Part shown: piece after piece, positions 6,274 through 7,779 of the stretch
How the letters are laid out: every line of letters begins with the position of its first letter
Numbering within the stretch: position 1 is the first letter of the stretch
DNA from: Patescibacteria group bacterium
Lineage (GTDB): Bacteria; Patescibacteriota; UBA1384; XYA2-FULL-43-10; 1-14-0-10-43-13
Direction: 5' to 3'
NCBI GenBank assembly: GCA_022705465.1
Contig: JAKJEK010000040.1
Coordinates: 1-7,779, forward strand
Length of the DNA stretch: 7,779 nt
Translations under genes and position numbers: made by a program
The notes under the pieces: generated by a model
Database searches by the model: none
What the model was told of the DNA's origin: nothing
Seen by the model: only the letters and a program-made list of their open reading frames with translations

Positions 6274-6297
6274 AAAAAATCCGACAGTTTGCCGGAT
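6274..6297 (-). terminator. Intrinsic terminator after the small unrecognised gene
   Basis: On the minus strand ATCCGGC pairs with GTCGGAT (7 bp with one G-U) around a 5-nt loop, directly followed by six T. It lies 35 nt beyond the stop codon of the 100-aa gene and isolates it from rarA. Confidence 0.85.
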
Positions 6298-6331
6298 GAT
6301 ATTGTTGTTTGGTTGATAGCTGCAGCCTTGA

Positions 6332-6634
6332 CTACCAATACCAAATCTTATTGAGGGGTTGCCCGTTGAAATTGTAGGGTTGGGCGTAATTCATGAAGCT
6401 GAAAGTGCCAGCTTCTGTTTGCACAGAGGTTCCGCTTCCTCGGTATCGGTCAAAGCTGATGATCCGTGTTTTCTTCAAGAAGAAAAAGGGTCCCATACGC
6501 GCCGCAAACTGGTCGTAATTCCAGTTTACTATAGGCCGATATATGACGTAGTATGTGAACCAGTTGACTTTGCCTGCGTATTCGATGCGTCGTGCGAATA
6601 GCAGAAGAACAACACGCCAAAACCAGATAACCAT
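6332..6634 (-). CDS. Small uncharacterised protein, 100 aa, aromatic-rich
   Basis: I do not recognise this protein. It is well supported as a gene: promoter TTGACT-17-TATTCT (6693-6665), a leader of about 24 nt, Shine-Dalgarno AAGGGGG six bases before the ATG, and an intrinsic terminator 35 nt after the TAG stop. The N-terminus (MVIWFWRVVLLLFARRIEY) is a short hydrophobic stretch with an Arg pair at its end, perhaps a membrane-associated helix rather than a full signal peptide. The rest is rich in Trp, Tyr, Phe, Asn and Arg, with FFFLKKTRIISFDRYRGSG in the middle and NYAQPYNFNGQPLNKIWYW at the end. No cysteines are present. The pattern of alternating hydrophobic and aromatic residues in the second half suggests beta structure. 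Function unknown. Confidence 0.72.
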   Translation of the reverse strand: MVIWFWRVVLLLFARRIEYAGKVNWFTYYVIYRPIVNWNYDQFAARMGPFFFLKKTRIISFDRYRGSGTSVQTEAGTFSFMNYAQPYNFNGQPLNKIWYW

Positions 6635-6664
6635 GTTTTGCCCCCTTACTGTTGTCTAGGGGAG

Positions 6665-6693
6665 AGAATAACAAATAAATATGGCTGAGTCAA
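6665..6693 (-). promoter_or_regulatory. Promoter of the 100-aa gene
   Basis: TTGACT (6693-6688), 17-bp spacer, TATTCT (6670-6665), with TG in the extended -10 position (TGTTATTCT). The expected start is near 6658, 24 nt before the ATG. Confidence 0.7.
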
Positions 6694-6761
6694 TATAAAT
6701 GGAGTACCGCTATTTCTACAAAGATGAGATACCCGTGTAGAGCCGCTGGCAGCATGCTAAC

Positions 6762-7205
6762 TCATTTATTTAATTTCTCAGCCTCAGTCTGGAATTTTTT
6801 AGCGCTACCAAAGCTTTTATAGACAGAGAGGAAGCGAAGATAAGCTACCTCGTCGAGTTCTTTGAGTTTATCGGTGACAAGATCGCCAATTTGCCGACTA
6901 GGGATCCTTTTTACATTGAGAACTAAAATAGTACGTTCAATTTCATCAATAATCGCTTCAATTTGATCTTTGCTAAAGGGACGCTTTTCAAGAGCAAGCC
7001 GGATGCCACGGGCCAGTTTTTCTCGTTGATACTCCTCGGTAGTGTTGTTTCTTTTTAGCACCTGGATTTTTATTGGTTCGCTTCTCTCGTATGTTGTGAA
7101 GCGATAATGGCATTGGAGGCATTCGCGACGACGACGAACAAAATGGTCCTCGTCACGAGAATCAAGTACTTTTGTGTCTGATCTTTTACAAGCCGGGCAG
7201 AGCAT
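6762..7205 (-). CDS. nrdR: Transcriptional repressor NrdR (zinc ribbon plus ATP-cone)
   Basis: 147 aa, typical length. Represses ribonucleotide reductase genes by binding NrdR boxes in response to ATP/dATP. The zinc ribbon has C3-x2-C6 and C29-x2-C32 (CPACKRSDTKVLDSR, RRRRECLQCHYRFTTYE), followed by the ATP-cone (about 46-136: IKIQVLKRNNTTEEYQREKL, GIRLALEKRPFS, IEAIIDEIERTI, YLRFLSVYKSFGS). The ATG has GGGG only three bases upstream, which is close for a Shine-Dalgarno. It follows ftsZ by 93 nt, a gene pairing seen in several bacterial groups. No ribonucleotide reductase gene or clear pair of NrdR boxes is in the window, so its targets lie elsewhere. Confidence 0.97.
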   Translation of the reverse strand: MLCPACKRSDTKVLDSRDEDHFVRRRRECLQCHYRFTTYERSEPIKIQVLKRNNTTEEYQREKLARGIRLALEKRPFSKDQIEAIIDEIERTILVLNVKRIPSRQIGDLVTDKLKELDEVAYLRFLSVYKSFGSAKKFQTEAEKLNK

Positions 7206-7206
7206 A

Positions 7207-7297
7207 ATCCCCGAAATTATTACAGGATATACCAGACAGGGATTCGGGATATAAACATGTACCCTGGCAGGCCTTCGTATTGCGAGATGGTATATCC
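7207..7297 (-). promoter_or_regulatory. ftsZ-nrdR spacer with two interleaved inverted repeats
   Basis: On the minus-strand RNA, GGATATACCA (7297-7288, just after the ftsZ stop) is the exact complement of TGGTATATCC (7234-7225), and ATCCCGAA (7250-7243) can pair with TTCGGGGAT (7215-7207, one bulge), which contains the GGGG just before the nrdR ATG. The arms are in A-B-A'-B' order, so both together would form a pseudoknot and the second pairing would mask the nrdR translation start. There is no T-tract, so it is not an intrinsic terminator. A regulatory role is inference from pairing alone. Confidence 0.4.
7216..7224 (-). promoter_or_regulatory. Possible extended -10 element for nrdR
   Basis: TGTAATAAT (7224-7216) resembles the TGTTA-type extended -10 boxes elsewhere in the window; no good -35 accompanies it. 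It would give a leader of only a few bases before the nrdR ATG. Confidence 0.33.
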
Positions 7298-7298
7298 C

Positions 7299-7779
7299 CT
7301 ACTTAAGTTTGCGTCTGATAAATGCCGGAACTTCAATTTCCTCACTGTCTTCTTCATCAGGTTTTTCTTCCTGAATTGGGGGCGGTGGTGAGATAAAGCG
7401 CTCAGGTCTTCTAAGTATTTGGGAGTGTGGAATGTCGGAAACCGGTGTCTCTGGTGCGGCGAAACTCTTTTTATTGGCAAATCTGGCTTGTTCGGATTCA
7501 AAACCAGTGGCGATGACAGTAATTTTAACTTCGCCCTGCATCGCTTCGTCGATGATAGCACCAAAGATAATATTAGCGTCCGCATCTGCAGCTTCGGTGA
7601 TGGCTTTAGCAGCTTCATCAATTTCATACATGCCAAGATCGGGGCCACCAGTAATATTGAACAGAATGCCCTTTGCGCCATCGATAGAAAGTTCGAGCAG
7701 TGGCGAATCAATGGCGGCTCGGGCAGCTTCGATTGCGCGGTTGTCGCCTGTTCCATGACCAATGCCCATCAGCGCGCTA
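7299..7779 (-). CDS. ftsZ: Cell division protein FtsZ, C-terminal part (cut by window edge)
   Basis: The last 159 codons are visible; the N-terminal GTPase half lies beyond the high-coordinate edge. The segment begins at SALMGIGHGTGDNRAIEAAR, the conserved region right after the T7 loop, and continues with AIDSPLLELSIDGAKGILFN, ITGGPDLGMYEIDEAA and the C-terminal domain strands (ANIIFGAIIDEAMQGEVKIT, VIATGF). After about residue 105 of the visible part comes a flexible linker rich in Pro, Glu and Ser, ending in the conserved tail peptide EVPAFIRRKLK, which corresponds to the 'DIPAFLRR' motif that binds membrane tethers such as FtsA or SepF. FtsZ polymerises into the division ring at midcell. 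nrdR follows after 93 nt. Confidence 0.97.
   Translation of the reverse strand, partial: SALMGIGHGTGDNRAIEAARAAIDSPLLELSIDGAKGILFNITGGPDLGMYEIDEAAKAITEAADADANIIFGAIIDEAMQGEVKITVIATGFESEQARFANKKSFAAPETPVSDIPHSQILRRPERFISPPPPIQEEKPDEEDSEEIEVPAFIRRKLK

Noticed and set aside
6450..6674. Alternative minus-strand frame of 74 codons overlapping the 100-aa gene
   Set aside because: Its start lies at the promoter of the 100-aa gene, upstream of the expected transcript start, and it lacks the well-placed Shine-Dalgarno that supports the 100-aa frame.
1..7779. tRNA genes, CRISPR arrays, insertion sequences, prophage or defence genes
   Set aside because: No cloverleaf with a T-arm consensus, no regularly spaced repeats, no transposase or integrase, and no defence gene was found on either strand; the helicase-nuclease fits housekeeping repair.

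Overview
This window carries a compact, single-strand block of bacterial housekeeping genes, all read on the minus strand. In transcription order (high to low coordinate) they are: the C-terminal part of ftsZ, nrdR, a small unrecognised gene, rarA (mgsA), a structured small-RNA locus, a uvrD/pcrA-type helicase fused to a RecB/Cas4-like nuclease but broken by one in-frame TAA, a second and larger structured non-coding RNA locus, rmuC, and the 5' part of an RluA/RluD-type pseudouridine synthase gene. The moderate-to-low GC, short proteins (RmuC of 335 aa), tight gene packing and the helicase-nuclease fusion would fit a small-genome lineage such as Patescibacteria/CPR, but nothing here fixes the taxonomy. 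All three stop codons end genes in the window (TAG for ftsZ, the small gene and uvrD; TGA for nrdR and rmuC; TAA for rarA), so there is no sign of stop-codon reassignment.

Region 7779-6762 is cell division and nucleotide control: the FtsZ C-terminal domain and its conserved tail peptide, then a 93-nt spacer with two interleaved inverted repeats, then the ribonucleotide-reductase repressor NrdR. Region 6693-6274 is a self-contained unit: a good sigma-70-type promoter, a strong Shine-Dalgarno, a 100-aa aromatic-rich protein that I do not recognise, and an intrinsic terminator. Region 6187-4886 encodes RarA, the AAA+ ATPase of stalled replication forks.

The two most interesting stretches are non-coding. 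Right after the rarA stop (4870-4708) there is a promoter with 17-bp spacing, about 125 nt of strongly folded RNA (including a long hairpin capped by a GNRA tetraloop) and an intrinsic terminator. Right after the uvrD stop (1710-1416) there is a second promoter with 17-bp spacing, about 250 nt of folded RNA (a 9-bp stem, a 16-bp perfect stem enclosing two hairpins) and another intrinsic terminator. I see no protein gene in either and could not match either to RNase P RNA, tmRNA, SRP RNA or 6S RNA.

The protein genes share a theme of DNA maintenance: RarA at stalled forks, the UvrD-nuclease fusion in unwinding and end processing, and RmuC in recombination. The helicase is interrupted at codon 241, five codons plus a TTG before the Walker B motif, while all other motifs on both sides are intact; this means a recent nonsense mutation, a sequence error or read-through. 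Promoters and terminators are visible between most genes, so the block looks like a series of short transcription units rather than one operon; only rmuC and the pseudouridine synthase gene overlap (ATGA).
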